Below, in pieces: positions 21,480 to 34,029 of a DNA stretch of 64,000 bases. This stretch comes from Batkoa obscura (lineage: Eukaryota; Entomophthoromycota; Entomophthoromycetes; Entomophthorales; Batkoaceae). A program made the position numbers and the translations under genes. Under the pieces are notes generated by a model, which had not been told where the DNA came from, did not search any database, and was given only the letters and a program-made list of their open reading frames with translations. Position 1 is the stretch's first letter; every line of letters begins with the position of its first letter. The DNA lies in the NCBI GenBank assembly GCA_030770535.1, contig JASVEC010000047.1:186001-250000 (forward strand), in the 5' to 3' direction.

Positions 21480-24400
21480 TTAACTCGACTTAGGCACTCC
21501 CTTATTGAATGTAACGCAACGCTCCATAAACTCAATGAGTTCTGCCTGATCTTTAATAAATGGTTGTTCTACGAGTGCATACACTGGATCTTCATAAAGA
21601 TCTGTAAGTAAGCACCAGATGCCCCATGGTACTGGGTTCTTTAATACTACACGGTCAATTAAGACTCTATAAAATAATAAGCAACTTGCTTACAGCATAA
21701 TAGTTAATGTAATTACCTTATAATCTGTTCCTTAGCAAAGATGTTGGTAGCGGTGGAATATAGACCAAGGATCACCTGAGAAAAGTAACAGGTATGTAAG
21801 TTAGGATATCTTAGTTGACAGATCAAAGCATTCAAAAAGATAAAGCGACCTAAAAATAAACTCAATATCAAATAAGTTTAAAACATCAAACTTCTAGTAT
21901 TACCTTGTGGATCAAAGTCAATTAATAATTTCTGATAAATATCCATAGCAGACTGGCGTGGAGTAGAAGCATTTTTATCTGGGTTAGTTTGTAAGTCAGT
22001 AATACCGACAAAGAGAGCAAGGCAATAGATAAGGGATTGATCATACTCTTGCATCTCTTCTGTTTTATATAATTTGGCTTTCAGATCGACTAAAAACTCA
22101 ATCTGATCTCTATCCGTTATATGGTTGCGAATGAAATCGGCGATTCCCTTCTTTTCCAAAGGTGTGGTATAATCGGAAAATACAGGTGGTGCAACCAAAT
22201 ACTCGGGTTTAGGATTACTGCTATAGTATTTAAAGGAAGGTCTGGGATACTCAAAGTTAGCAGGGGTAGCAGCCGAAATCAAGGATGAAATCTGAGCACA
22301 AGAGATGGGAAGTTCAGATACCAATCCAAAATGATGTGAAACCATAAACTGTGGGTAATCATGCATGACAGAAATAGTTAAGCGAATAGCTCCAAGGTAG
22401 AAATCCCATCCAGTTTTTGAATGGGTTGGCACCATGATCGTAGATAAAAATCGGAAAAGATAACTGAATTGCACCTGAGCATGCTCCCAGCCTCGTTTGT
22501 TGTCTAGAGCCATAAGCTTGGGGAAGAATAGCTTGTGTGAGATTAGGCTTACCCAAGCATAAGCAAAGCCAGGCAATATTTCAGGTTGTAAGGGTGATAA
22601 TGATTTATTAAATGCTAATATTAAATTAGGTTGGATAGCAATAAGCTTGTCTTCTTGAGAATTGAGATGGTAAAGTATGCTTGAATAAAGTCTATAAAAT
22701 GGTTTAGGATTGAAGCTTTTTTCTTTTTTATGATGAGCATGGACTAACATAAGAGCCAACACAGTCAAAGTATTGGTAAACAATCCAGTACGTGAAGCAT
22801 GAGTTTCATTGTGTTGATCTTGAGCATAATAATGATAGTGATAATCATTTTAGCCATCGAATCAATATGGTGGTAAATTGGTTTACTCATATCGATTTCA
22901 TCTTTAGAATTCTCAGCATATAGATCAAATGAAATTTGTACTGAAGTTCTGATAAACATTGCCATCATCTGCTCATCTTGAAGGATACCATGTTGAGATA
23001 ACTTAGAAACAAACTCATAATAATCCTTTTCATTAGGATTTGACAACATATAAACCCTTGTCCACTCATTATAATAAAAGTGGCAAGTGTTTTGTAATTC
23101 TTGTTCTCTCTTTTTACTGTCATATTGATTCTTAATATCATCAAGGATGGCCATGATTTGTTCTGAAGTATGGTTCATTCGAGACAATTTAAGCAAACCT
23201 TCTCTGGTATGAGCGAAGCTATCCAAGTTGCCAACGCATGGTTCATCTAAAATACATCTACTAATCAATTTAAGACTGTAATCAACGATATCCCCTCTTC
23301 CTTGTTGTATTAATTTGCCCAAATACTCATCAAGTTCGTCAAATTCAAGCAAGTCATTGATGATTAAAGACTTAGTAATCACAGGATTATATTTGTAAAC
23401 ATCTTCTGAGTAGATAAAGAAATGATTAACTCTTCTGGTGACAATGTTTGAAAGAGGACATAAACGGGTTAAAAGATGGATATACACTTGTTGGGCTCCA
23501 TTTGACTTGGCAGAATAAATACGCGTAATATATTTCTTAGCGATTTCATAAAGAAGCACATCCCTTCTGGCAATATGATTTAAAATCTCATCAATCGCAT
23601 TGAATATCTTAAACATCATCGTTTGGTCAAGTGCATCTTTATCTTCTTGTAAGATATCTAATCGACGATCTAAACCATTGATAATATTTAATAAATTATC
23701 TAAGGCTCTTTCATCTGAAGCTTGTAGTCTAAGTTGGTCCTCACCATTACGTATATATTCCAAAGTTTCAGGTTGCAAATGATTGATAAATTCCTCTTTA
23801 CTGACTTCATCAGGTATTTCAAACTTTAAGAGATTAAATCGTTGATATAACCTTAATTGAGCAGGTGTAACGCCAGTTGGTTTTAACTTCAAAATTTCTG
23901 GTGCCATTGGTGGTAATTGGTTACTAGCGTTGTAGTTGCCTACATCATAATATGACTGTCCTCTGGCTTCTCTCGTTTTCTTACGGTTACCGATGGCATC
24001 TTGTAAGTATTGGTCAATAAAACGTGGAGCATCTTTGAGAGCCATTGTTTGGATGGCATACAAACCAACTCTTACATTATTCGTAACAACATCTTCAAGC
24101 TCTTTTGGAGCTTGAATTAATGGAAAGAGATTATTCTTTACTAATTGTTCTCTTAAGGCATCCATAAAACATTTGATAAATGACTCTTTATAATTGGCAT
24201 GGATATATGCAACCACAGTGGAGCCACTCATTTGATGAGCAGCTTGACGAAGTTTTTCTTCATCAGGCTCCATGGCGAAGTCTTTGGTAATAAGCACTTT
24301 AGTAAATTGAAATACAATGGGCAAGGCATGTTCTTTGACTTCAAGGTAGGTTTTTGTGATGGCGACTTCAAGTGCAATAAATGCAGCCATGGTAAGGTTT

Positions 24401-27151
24401 TTATCCTGAGCGAACGAAGAATTGGGATCGATATAAACATGTTTATTTAAGTTTTTGATATCGAATAGTTCGCCATTGATCTTCATACCAACCGTTCTTG
24501 AAATTTCTTGATCTGCATAAAGCTCGATATTCATGAGGAGATTGGAGGGTTCAATGTCATTAGTCTTTAAATTAAATTTATTAAATAACATCTCAATCTC
24601 AAAATTTAAATTATTTTTGCTGCCTGGTATTTTTGACAATTCAAGTAAAAACTTTAAAATACCCATCAACCAAGGATTTGGTGGTAAGAATACATCTCCT
24701 TTGATTCCCTGTGCTAATACTTTACATGTAAATGGAATAGCAACAATTAATCTCTTATCTAAATAGCCTTCAATTAAGGTGCCCTAAATATTATTAGTAA
24801 CTGTATTAAAATGACACTATAATTTAACTTACCTTTAAATAAAGTTTATCGTGCAAAATAGGCTTATTTTTAGCTAAAGTGATGGCACCTAACCAACTAC
24901 CCAATGTTTTTAACAAGGCTCTTTCATCTGCAGAATTGGCTGTGCCCTCAGATTTTAAAAGAATGTGAATGTTCTTATAGGTATCATCCAAAATCATGTT
25001 ACTCAATTCCTGCTCAGCCACCATATCCAAAAATTGGAGGTAAACAGGATGATTATTGATCTCAGTACTGATTCTTCTTACAACGATATAATCACTGAAA
25101 AAGGAATAAGCAGAATTATTGATGATCGATTTGAATTCTTTGACCTTATCTGCGATATTTGTACTCGATAAATTATTAATTAAGAATACCAATTTCTCTT
25201 GCAGTTCTTTGTTCAATTCAATATCTCCTTGCTTTTGTTTGGAACTTAGTAAAGTATCAACCGAAGCGGCACTAAAAGAAGGTGCGCCCTTTTCTTGTGG
25301 ACTATTGAAGCTGTTTTGGTTAAAAGTCAAATCGTTTAAGTGTTCATTATCTTCAGAATCATCATAATTTTGTGGTGGATTTACTCTACTTACATCTTCG
25401 GCTTGTGAACCAATGTTCTCCTGATAAAACGTAGGAATAGTCTCAAGGAGATGAGGCTGCTTCTTGAAGAATTCATCTAATAAAGGTATCTTGTTAATAC
25501 ACCCTTTGATTTGTGACATAGCAATCAACGAAAAGTTATTTAACTTTGATTTTTTAGGCTTGTTAAGACCATTAGCAATACACAACACAAGCATCTTATT
25601 ATAACTATAAATTATAGCTTTTTGGGCTACTAATTGTCCTAATAAAAGTGCAGTAAGCCCAAGTTCCATATCAGGGTAAGCTGTTAATTGATAGTACTCT
25701 TCAATTAAAAGAGCAATTGAAGAGGCATAAAGAGCTAACTTTCTGGGCTCAGTAGAACTGCGATAATTAATCAAAATTTCTGCCAAATCAGAAGGACGAA
25801 ATTGGCTTCTGTATAAGCGTTCATATAAGCTATTGACTTCTTTTTCAACATCACTAGGAAACTTAAGAAAGATATTATCTTGCTGAATAAAATCCAATAA
25901 TAGTTGTTGGAAAGGGGAGTAATGATCAGTTAAAACCTTAAGGCAGGCTTTGATATGGACCTCTTGTGTACGGGTGATCTTATTTTTTAAAAAAATCTGA
26001 AAAAAGACTGCGATTGTTTCATATGTTAAATTATCTAAGTCGCCTAATTCTGCTTCAGGCACGAGTTTCTTGTGCACACGACGAATAAAATCCAATACTT
26101 TAACTAAAAAGACGTCATCAAACGCATCAAATTTATCCTCAATCCAGTGCTGGAAATTAATGTATCGCTTTTGATAAGCCAAAGCAATCAGAGGAAGTGT
26201 AAAATCGAAATCATTAGAGAAGTAAAGTGCACTTATTAAATCCAATTCTTTAAATATTCGTATGGTAGGAACAAGGTACTTATCATCTGAAATAGTACAA
26301 TGATACATACCTTCAAAAAGAGCTGTACTATCTAAGATCCAATTCATGTACAAAGAAAAGGAACCATCAAGCGTGCCATCCAAAAACTGAGCATATAATT
26401 TGCTAAGAGTGTTTCTATGCCAAATATTTTTAAATGGTAAAAAGATAATCAAGCCTAAAAAAATCAAATCAGGATCGGTTTTTAAACCTTCTTCAAAGAG
26501 AACAAAGGCAGGTGACTTATCAGACTTATTAATGTTCATCAAACAAGTTTCAATGAGATGGACATTGATCCATGGACTAGAACTGAGTTGATTGGCCCTC
26601 TCCCTAATTCTTGGATCACTTAAGGAGGCTGGGTTAGGCAAAACACTATGTACAGACAAGGTAGCAATATTAATTAACTCTGTAGGTGCAGCTATGGCTT
26701 GAGACAAAAAGGAAAACTGAACTTCTTTGCACTTCCAAATCTCCCAAAACACCGTAATAGGATGAAACTCATTGGAGCGAGTAATATATTTATACGACAT
26801 GATAGCTACTGTGATGGAATCAAGCGTTTCAAATACGATACCAGGCTTATCTAAGCTAAAAAAAGCTTTACGCCAGTCTAAAGGTTTAGCTAAGCGTGCA
26901 AAAAAGGTAGATAAGCTTTCAATGAACATCGGGATCATGGTTTTGGATATAAAGAATCCAGAATCTTGATCATTTTTACTATTGGTCCAGTTCACCAGAA
27001 CTGAAAGAATCGCACCATACACTTCTTCAAGCGCCGTTTGCTCACTAAGCTGGATTTCATCTAAAAGACTTTGGATAGCACCAACAGATTCTAAGCAAGG
27101 TGGTCCTTTTTGAATAATGGCTTTTCGGATAACGTCAAAAGTGGTTGGCAT
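21480..27151 (-). CDS. NOT1: CCR4-NOT complex scaffold NOT1
   Basis: Exons 27151-24833, 24783-21904, 21849-21717 and 21666-21480 give about 1840 residues. The N-terminal ~600 residues are helical HEAT-type; residues about 640-770 (continuing into exon 2) fit the MIF4G domain that binds Caf1/Pop2; the C-terminal third holds the NOT1 superhelix, with FVYAW-like GFAYAWVSLISHKLFF, DYPQFMVSHHFGLVSELP and PWGIWCLLTDLYEDP matching family landmarks. NOT1 is the scaffold for mRNA deadenylation in the cytoplasm. One-frame continuity fails near 22846: after the conserved YHHIDSMAKM the frame shifts by one base and continues as DYHYHYYAQDQ. The gene is otherwise intact, so a sequencing error, a short unusual intron or a programmed shift are possible. 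It is at the short end for the family (about 2100-2400). Confidence 0.93.
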
Positions 27152-28405
27152 GATAAAAATAGATTGCTGTTAGTTTTTCAGGGTTAAAGTGTTAGGTCTA
27201 GAAATAGATTGGAACTTTTTTGTTTTAGAAATATTAAATTAAATAGCACTTCTTTTAAAAAAGATATCTTAGTTTATACACAACGTCAGTAATAAATCTA
27301 CAAACTTTTTTAGTAACAACGATTGAAAAAGTGAGTTTATCTAAAATTTAAGTGTTAGTTAGTAGTTAATGTTGGCACATTATATTGTGATAATTCAATT
27401 TATAAAAATATAATTTGAATAATGAATAAACTCACCTGATTTTGTATTTCAAAAGAAAAAAATAATAAAATAGAACAATCCCAAAGTAATTTATACAATT
27501 TTAAGCCTTCTAGAATTAATGTATTAGTTTAACATTCCTTAATTAAATTCTCTTACTTACGGATAGTGGCTAACAGGGTGGGATAATAATTTTAGATACA
27601 AAAGCTGGAGTTGAAAATCTTGGTACTTCAACATAAGTTAAAATTGTGCAATGAATTGTAGCCAATTAAAATAGGCGAACTCAAAGCTCATGCAAAATAG
27701 CAAAAATAAAGTCCAACTTTAAGTTTTGATTACGTGGGGAGGGGATAGTGCCATAAAGCTGGCTTTTAACATTGTTCGAATGTAAATAGTGAATTTCTTA
27801 CGCTATTTTATTACAAAGCCAAATTATAAATGGCTGTACTTTAACTATAAATCATTAGAATTTTTGTTATCTGAAATTGTCACAAAATTTCTTATAATTG
27901 TTTAGCAAAGTAAGGTGAATTTTAAATTGGTCTATTTCAAGCCAATCTAAAGCTATTTAAATAGTCAATTTTTTGATGGGCTATTTTGTACTAAATAAAA
28001 TTAGATAAAATTAGTAGAATTAGGATATGATAATTTTAGCCCAAATTTGATTTAAATTGTTTCAAGTTAGCTAGTGTGACTTGGGGAATTTAGCCATTGA
28101 AATAATGAGTTTATCGTTAACTATATTATTAAGTTTATATATTAAATATGTTTACATTATAGTTTTACAATATAAATATTAACTATTACAGTTGTTGACC
28201 CTATGGTTGAAACAAGATAGAAAACCATTATTTATATACTAATTTTTAATTTTATTACGTAATTTATAAATCCTTATAATTCACGTTATATATAGTTATT
28301 GAGATTTTGTCTCCATTAATTATATAAAATATTAACTTAAAGCCTCTATAATTATTCATCAGATAAATAAAATTTATTAAATCTCAAAAATAAATATAAC
28401 TCTAT
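27152..28405. other. gene-free stretch
   Basis: Contains the NOT1 promoter and the UCH gene 3' end. No other gene or repeat seen. Confidence 0.45.
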
Positions 28406-29187
28406 TCACGTCTTTACCAAAGCGACTAATGAAAACTCCAAGGTATTAGACTTATCTTCCATAATCTTTTTCAAAGCTTGAGAGGCCTTGCTTAGAAGCT
28501 CATCCTTTTTACAAGAGCCGTGTGAGTATGGCCCATCTTTATTGCCATCAAACTCAACCAATACACCGTTACGTTCAACAAAAGTAACAAAGTGTAAGTT
28601 AACTTCAGCATCTTTACCAAGAGCTTGGGTTTGTCCTAATTCTGAAAATTCTTCATGAATAGCAGCCATTTCACTACTGGTTTCTAATACTTCAGATCTT
28701 TCTTTTGACTTTAACCCCTTAGTTGCATTGTAAAAAGAATTTAAAGGTCCGGGAGCTAGGTTTTTGATTAAAATATGTATAATGATCGAAGACATAATAA
28801 TTGGTTACCTAGTTTAATTATATCCAAGTTATTTAAAATTGCATGTAAAATTGCCATAGTACCACAAGCGTTACCAATTGTCTGGTTAACAAAGTAAATA
28901 TCATCAGTTATAGAGTTTTTACTACCTTTCAGTGGCGAGGTCTAAACATTCAAAATTTAATTTAAAAAATAAGTAATAAATTCACTTACACTATCCTCAT
29001 TCAAGGGAAATAAAGCAATTAATGCAAGCATTGGCTTAGGGTAAAAATCGAACGTTTCTGGGTCCAAGGAATAGATATCGATGAACTCATACTCCTTTGG
29101 GACACCTAAATTTTGAACATATTCCGTAAGTGACTCTGGGTTACTTTCTAAAGGTTGCCATTTGATTTTCTTTGCACTTGCACTCAT
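28406..29187 (-). CDS. ubiquitin C-terminal hydrolase, UCH-L3/Yuh1 family
   Basis: Exons 29187-28990, 28941-28809 and 28755-28406 (introns 48 and 53 nt) give 226 residues; human UCH-L3 has 230. The start KIKWQPLESNPE matches the family opening. Catalytic residues are all present: the oxyanion Gln and nucleophile Cys in VNQTIGNACGT (about Q86, C92), His about 165 in EVNLHFV and Asp about 180 in VEFDGNKDG. The crossover loop over the active site is about residues 145-160. These cysteine proteases release ubiquitin or Nedd8/Rub1 from small C-terminal adducts. It lies head to tail with H3 on the same strand. Confidence 0.93.
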
Positions 29188-29505
29188 TTTTTGCTAAAAG
29201 TGATTATTGCTTATTAATAAAAAATAGATCATCATTTGTTTATGTCAACATTTTATAAAGAAATCAATGGCCAATCAAAACGAAAGTTTAGATTATTAAG
29301 AATTCTATGGAAAGTAGTAATACTATTATGTTGAGCTGAATGGCATATTATAAAAACACAATCAATATGATAGAATATGACTTGTTCAATTAAATAAGGG
29401 TATAACTTTAAATTCCGTACAATACTTAGAGAAGCTTGACTATACTTTATTAAAATTAATAAAAAATAATCAGCAGCACTAAATTTATTTTAAAATAAAT
29501 AAAAT
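29188..29505. other. intergenic region
   Basis: UCH promoter and H3 3' end; no further feature. Confidence 0.45.
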
Positions 29506-30015
<510 letters not shown>

Positions 30016-30055
30016 TTATTAAAAACTTGAAATTTCAAGCACTGAATTTTAAAAA

Positions 30056-30067
30056 GCGCGTTTCCCG
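30056..30067 (-). promoter_or_regulatory. MCB/E2F-like element upstream of second histone H3
   Basis: On the minus strand it reads CGGGAAACGCGC, combining a GGGAAA half and an ACGCG core, about 145 nt before the ATG. Position and core match the ACGCGT upstream of the other H3. Confidence 0.45.
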
Positions 30068-30483
30068 TTTGGAGAAGTTTAATTGGCTCTTGAAATTTTG
30101 TTGCTTGATGTGAGAGGTTTTGGCTCTTGGATAAATTTCCTCTTGAAAATTTGATTTATATTTTTGTGAAATCATCATATATTTAGGATTTTATTGGCTA
30201 TAGGCTTGTCAGTGTTGCTTTTATACGCCAATTTGAAACGATATTCTTGAAGGTAATTGGCCAATCTAATAGACTTGAAAAATAATGTATAAATGTTTTT
30301 ATTTAATTGTTTTGTCCATTTTTTATGAAAGATAAAAGTAAAAACTAGTAAAATTAACAATATACTCTGTATTCTTAAACTTCAACTTATTGTTGTTCAG
30401 TTAATTTAGTTATGATGGCCTCAAGTCCAATAATTAATTATATTTTTATTACTTTAGAATTCGTTCTGACAACGTGAAAAGAA
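30068..30483. other. intergenic region
   Basis: No feature beyond the H3 promoter. A 61-codon minus frame at 30175-30360 has no supporting features. Confidence 0.4.
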
Positions 30484-31221
30484 TTAAATGGCTACCGGGC
30501 CACTATAAGGGGGGAATTGCTTTTTCTCCCTTTTATAAACAATTAAATGATATATACCAAATATCAGAGTAATTGAAATTTGAATGATACTAGTTGAAAT
30601 ATAAATAGTATAATAGTAATTTATAAGACCATCAACATCTAATAGAATAACAGTAGCGCCAATGAATATAAGCCTATAACCATTAGCAAATAAAAAGCCA
30701 CCAGTGACTGAAGGTGCAATTATTTCAAAAATACGCTTAAAAAAAAAAGATAAAATACCACTAATAAAAGATAGCGACACTGTTATTGTGATAAATGCAA
30801 TTGTATTCCCGGTTAGATTTCCAATCGCTATTCCTAGCATCATACCGCAACTAAGTCCCATTAAAACCATACCTAATTTATTAAAATAAATAGCTAAACT
30901 ACCACTTATTATACTTATACCAAGACTACAACTAAATAAAATTAAAATGCTTTTAAGTAAATAGTCAGACAGCTCTTCATTCCTGATGTTGTTTAAAATC
31001 AATGAGGTAGCTCTGGTATTTAAGATAACCAGTCCTATTGCTAAGGAAGTCAAGAAAATTAAGATGAAGCCAGAAAAAAAATATAAACTTTTAATAACTT
31101 TATAGTTTAATAATAAAAATATTAAGCCTATTATAACGATAATTATACCAATGCTAATTATTATACCATTATAAACGTCATTTAATTGCGATACTACATC
31201 CTCTACTAATTTTTTATCCAT
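30484..31221 (-). CDS. TMEM198-like (DUF4203) membrane protein, intronless
   Basis: 245 residues with an ATG at 31221. About seven transmembrane helices; the small-residue helix KLGMVLMGLSCGMMLGIAIG and GGFLFANGYRLIFIGA are the family landmarks shared with all members of the 30-54 kb cluster. A short basic tail ends the protein (KREKKQFPPYSGPVAI). It is the most divergent intact member of the intronless group and lies nearest the housekeeping block. Confidence 0.85.
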   Translation of the reverse strand: MDKKLVEDVVSQLNDVYNGIIISIGIIIVIIGLIFLLLNYKVIKSLYFFSGFILIFLTSLAIGLVILNTRATSLILNNIRNEELSDYLLKSILILFSCSLGISIISGSLAIYFNKLGMVLMGLSCGMMLGIAIGNLTGNTIAFITITVSLSFISGILSFFFKRIFEIIAPSVTGGFLFANGYRLIFIGATVILLDVDGLINYYYTIYISTSIIQISITLIFGIYHLIVYKREKKQFPPYSGPVAI

Positions 31222-32195
31222 TCTAAATATTTTGTTATAATATTACATTACGAAAAGTTTTATTTATATATCATTTTAATTCTCTTAAGAATATTATATT
31301 TCTTTATATCAGACAAATGCTTCGATTCTTTCCAAACTTCAATAGCGTTGGACAAACATGACTATTGCTTTAATCTAGTATTATGTTAAAAATAGACTGG
31401 ATTTCACCGCAACTACATTAAACCTTGGCTTTAAACAAATTTTTTTGATTTTAATATTCTTGTTTATTTCCTAGATCTAAATTTGGTAACTGCTAAAATT
31501 TAGTTTAATTTTTTTTGTTCACTAATTTTATGACTAGTAAACATGTTTCTACATTTTATATATCCTAGGAAGCTTCAAGAGATATTCGCTACCATTACTT
31601 AAAGGCTTATACAATATTAGAAATAAAACTTCATAGAATATATACATATATATAATTTAACATTATTAACATTTATTCATCAAACTTTGAAATTATTATA
31701 TCATTAACAGCAAAGCATCTTGATCCAGAGTTTAAAAACATCGATTATTGGTGCTATTAAAAATTACTATTGGTATATATCATTTGAATATAGCTAAATA
31801 CATTGAAAGATTAAACATATCAAATAAAGATCCAGTCCTATGGCATCAAAGTATAATTACTCCCATAATACGAGCATGTTCAGACCTAACATCTAATTTA
31901 AATGACATTTGATTGTAATAGTAAAAAATCACCATTCGCATATATAAATAAACTAAAAAGTTTAAAGCCCTTATTACACATAAATATGTATTTTTAACTT
32001 AACTTACATTTAGAGATTTTTTTTAAAGTTGATAGTCTTGGAGCTAAAATTACAAATAAAAAACTTGACAATTCTTTCATGTTTATTATAAATGACCATT
32101 ATTTTTTAAACTGATTTCATGTCGAACTATATTGATATAACCGAACTCAAAATAATATTATAATAATTGAAATCAACAAAGTTTTATTTACATAG
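31222..32195. other. intergenic region with a coding-like relic
   Basis: At about 31715-31910 (+) two short frames look protein-like (HLDPEFKNIDYWCY; then YIERLNISNKDPVLWHQSII) but they are in different frames and broken. The source family was not recognised. Confidence 0.35.
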
Positions 32196-32807
32196 CTAAT
32201 TAACGTAAGACATAATCTTATTAACAAATCTTTTAAATTTAGGTTGATTTCTGATACCAAGGGAAGGATTGATAGTAATTTCAGGAGTACTTTCGCCAGA
32301 ATCCCTCATTTTATTTGCTGGTACTTTTCCTGATTGATCAATCTTTGGGAATAATTGTTTAGCAAACTCTACCATACCTGGGTTACTATCTACGTAATTA
32401 TGAACGAATCTAAGAGATAAATCTTCCTCTTTTTGAGCCTTTGATTCTCTTTTTTGATCAACAACTTCTTTCTTTTCAATATTAAGTTCCCTTTTTGTGT
32501 TAATGATGTCTTTCTTTGATTTGTCAATATCAGGAAATAGTTGTTTAGCAAAGTTAATCGTGCTTGGATTATTTTTGACATAGTTACGTACAAATTTAAG
32601 TGACAATGCTTCCTCTTTTTCTTCTGCTTTAACTTCTTTAGGCTCTTCGATCCTTTTTTCATCCTTTGTGACAATCCTTTTACTGGTTTCCAAACTAGGT
32701 GCTTGTGTTTTCTTTTGGAAGACATGGCGCAATTCTCTACGTATATCGAAGCTGGATACTAACGCAATACATGCTATCAGTAATACACAATAGCTAAATA
32801 CTCTCAT
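32196..32807 (-). CDS. secreted protein with two ~32-residue repeats
   Basis: 203 residues. Residues 1-19 are a clear signal peptide (MRVFSYCVLLIACIALVSS). Two repeats follow at about 66-97 and 128-159, each E-x-LSL-x-FV-x-NYV-x-x-NP, then FAKQLFP-x-ID-x-S, separated by a Lys/Glu-rich linker. A third, weaker hydrophobic patch (FKRFVNKIMSYVN) closes the protein. Several dibasic KR sites (43-44, 51-52, 105-106, 119-120) lie between repeats and could be Kex2 processing sites that would free repeat peptides; this is inference. The mature part has no cysteine. No known family recognised. Confidence 0.8.
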   Translation of the reverse strand: MRVFSYCVLLIACIALVSSFDIRRELRHVFQKKTQAPSLETSKRIVTKDEKRIEEPKEVKAEEKEEALSLKFVRNYVKNNPSTINFAKQLFPDIDKSKKDIINTKRELNIEKKEVVDQKRESKAQKEEDLSLRFVHNYVDSNPGMVEFAKQLFPKIDQSGKVPANKMRDSGESTPEITINPSLGIRNQPKFKRFVNKIMSYVN

Positions 32808-33572
32808 GTTGCTTGTTTATATGCTAATAAGATTAAAAGTTTAATAGATTCAAGTTTTTTAAAGTCAAACTGTTTATTAAGGGTTATTTCTTTTTTATAA
32901 ACTTTAATTACGGAGTAATTGAAGGATCTTTATTTTTCTCCGTTTGAAGTTTTTCCTTTTTATTGGCCATTTTAGAAATTATCTTTTTACTTTGTTCAGT
33001 TTATAGATGCATTAAAGGAACATTATCTGAACTCATAAGGTTATAATCATAAATCAATACATCTGATATGTTGAAGCTATAAGGAAATTTATATCAGTTT
33101 ACTTTTCAAGTTCATAATGCACATTGCTTTAAATTTTATTTTAATTATAAATTATACTATTATTGATGAATAAATTTTTTAGGCTTAGATTGGTCTATGA
33201 GAAATGTTTAAAGTTTTGAAATAACCAATTAATCCCCAATGATTTATTTGTATAAAAAAATCAAAGTTTACAATAAAGGAGCATATAAGATAAACGGGTA
33301 TCAATGTAAGAGATTAAAAGGTTTTCAAAGTGATACAATGACAAGAGCCTTATCTTATTGTGCTTTTATAAATATCTTAATGGCAGAAGAGTAGTAATAG
33401 TTGATTTATTAATACTAAATGGATATATAATAATGATAAATAAACCATAAATTAAAAAATAATAACCAAATTTATATGCAAAATAAAAATAAAAACGATA
33501 TAATCCTAAGGGCGGTATAACACATACAGATCCTTTACAGTATTTTTTGATCAGCTAAATAGTCATTATCAC
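32808..33572. other. intergenic region
   Basis: Promoter of the secreted repeat protein; no other feature seen. Confidence 0.4.
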
Positions 33573-33770
33573 ATGGCATTATCTAGGGAATTAATTAAAT
33601 ATATATTTTTGCTTTATCTCATATCATATTTTACAAACACTACATATACTTTCATTGTTGCTATTAAAATTATAAAATTTGTTAAGTCTATCGTGTTTTT
33701 TATTATCCCAATCTTCGAAATTTATTTATTGTCTCTTATTTATGAGGATATGAGGTTTTATCTAACTTAA
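33573..33770 (+). CDS. small hydrophobic protein, doubtful
   Basis: A 65-codon frame with a true ATG, made of two or three hydrophobic segments (IFLLYLISYF, FIVAIKIIKFV, IVFFIIPIFEIYLL). Such frames arise by chance in AT-rich DNA because Phe, Ile and Leu codons are T-rich. No homologue recognised. Confidence 0.15.
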   Translation: MALSRELIKYIFLLYLISYFTNTTYTFIVAIKIIKFVKSIVFFIIPIFEIYLLSLIYEDMRFYLT

Positions 33771-34029
33771 ACAGTCCCCTCAAATTTACCAGATTTTTAT
33801 ATTTTAAAGTATTAAAAAAAGGAGTAAAGGTTTTTATTAAATGCCCTTTATCCTCTTATCACCTGGTATCCCCTTGAACTGATATATAGCAACTTTTAGT
33901 TCATTTATCTTTAGTTTATTTTTAGTATCTTAAAGGATTTAGACTACCGAGTAGTTTATCGTTGGAGGTAAATAAAAGTATAAAAAACTCAATAATAAGT
34001 GAAATGAGAGATAAAGGAATAGCAGAAGC

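Noticed and set aside
22790-22890. 67-nt intron to repair the NOT1 frame
   Set aside because: Frame would fit, but it would remove the conserved HIDSMAKM motif and the acceptor CAAG is atypical here; left as an alternative only.
22359-27000. Many 60-83-codon frames opposite or within NOT1
   Set aside because: Shadows of the NOT1 coding frame with no independent support.
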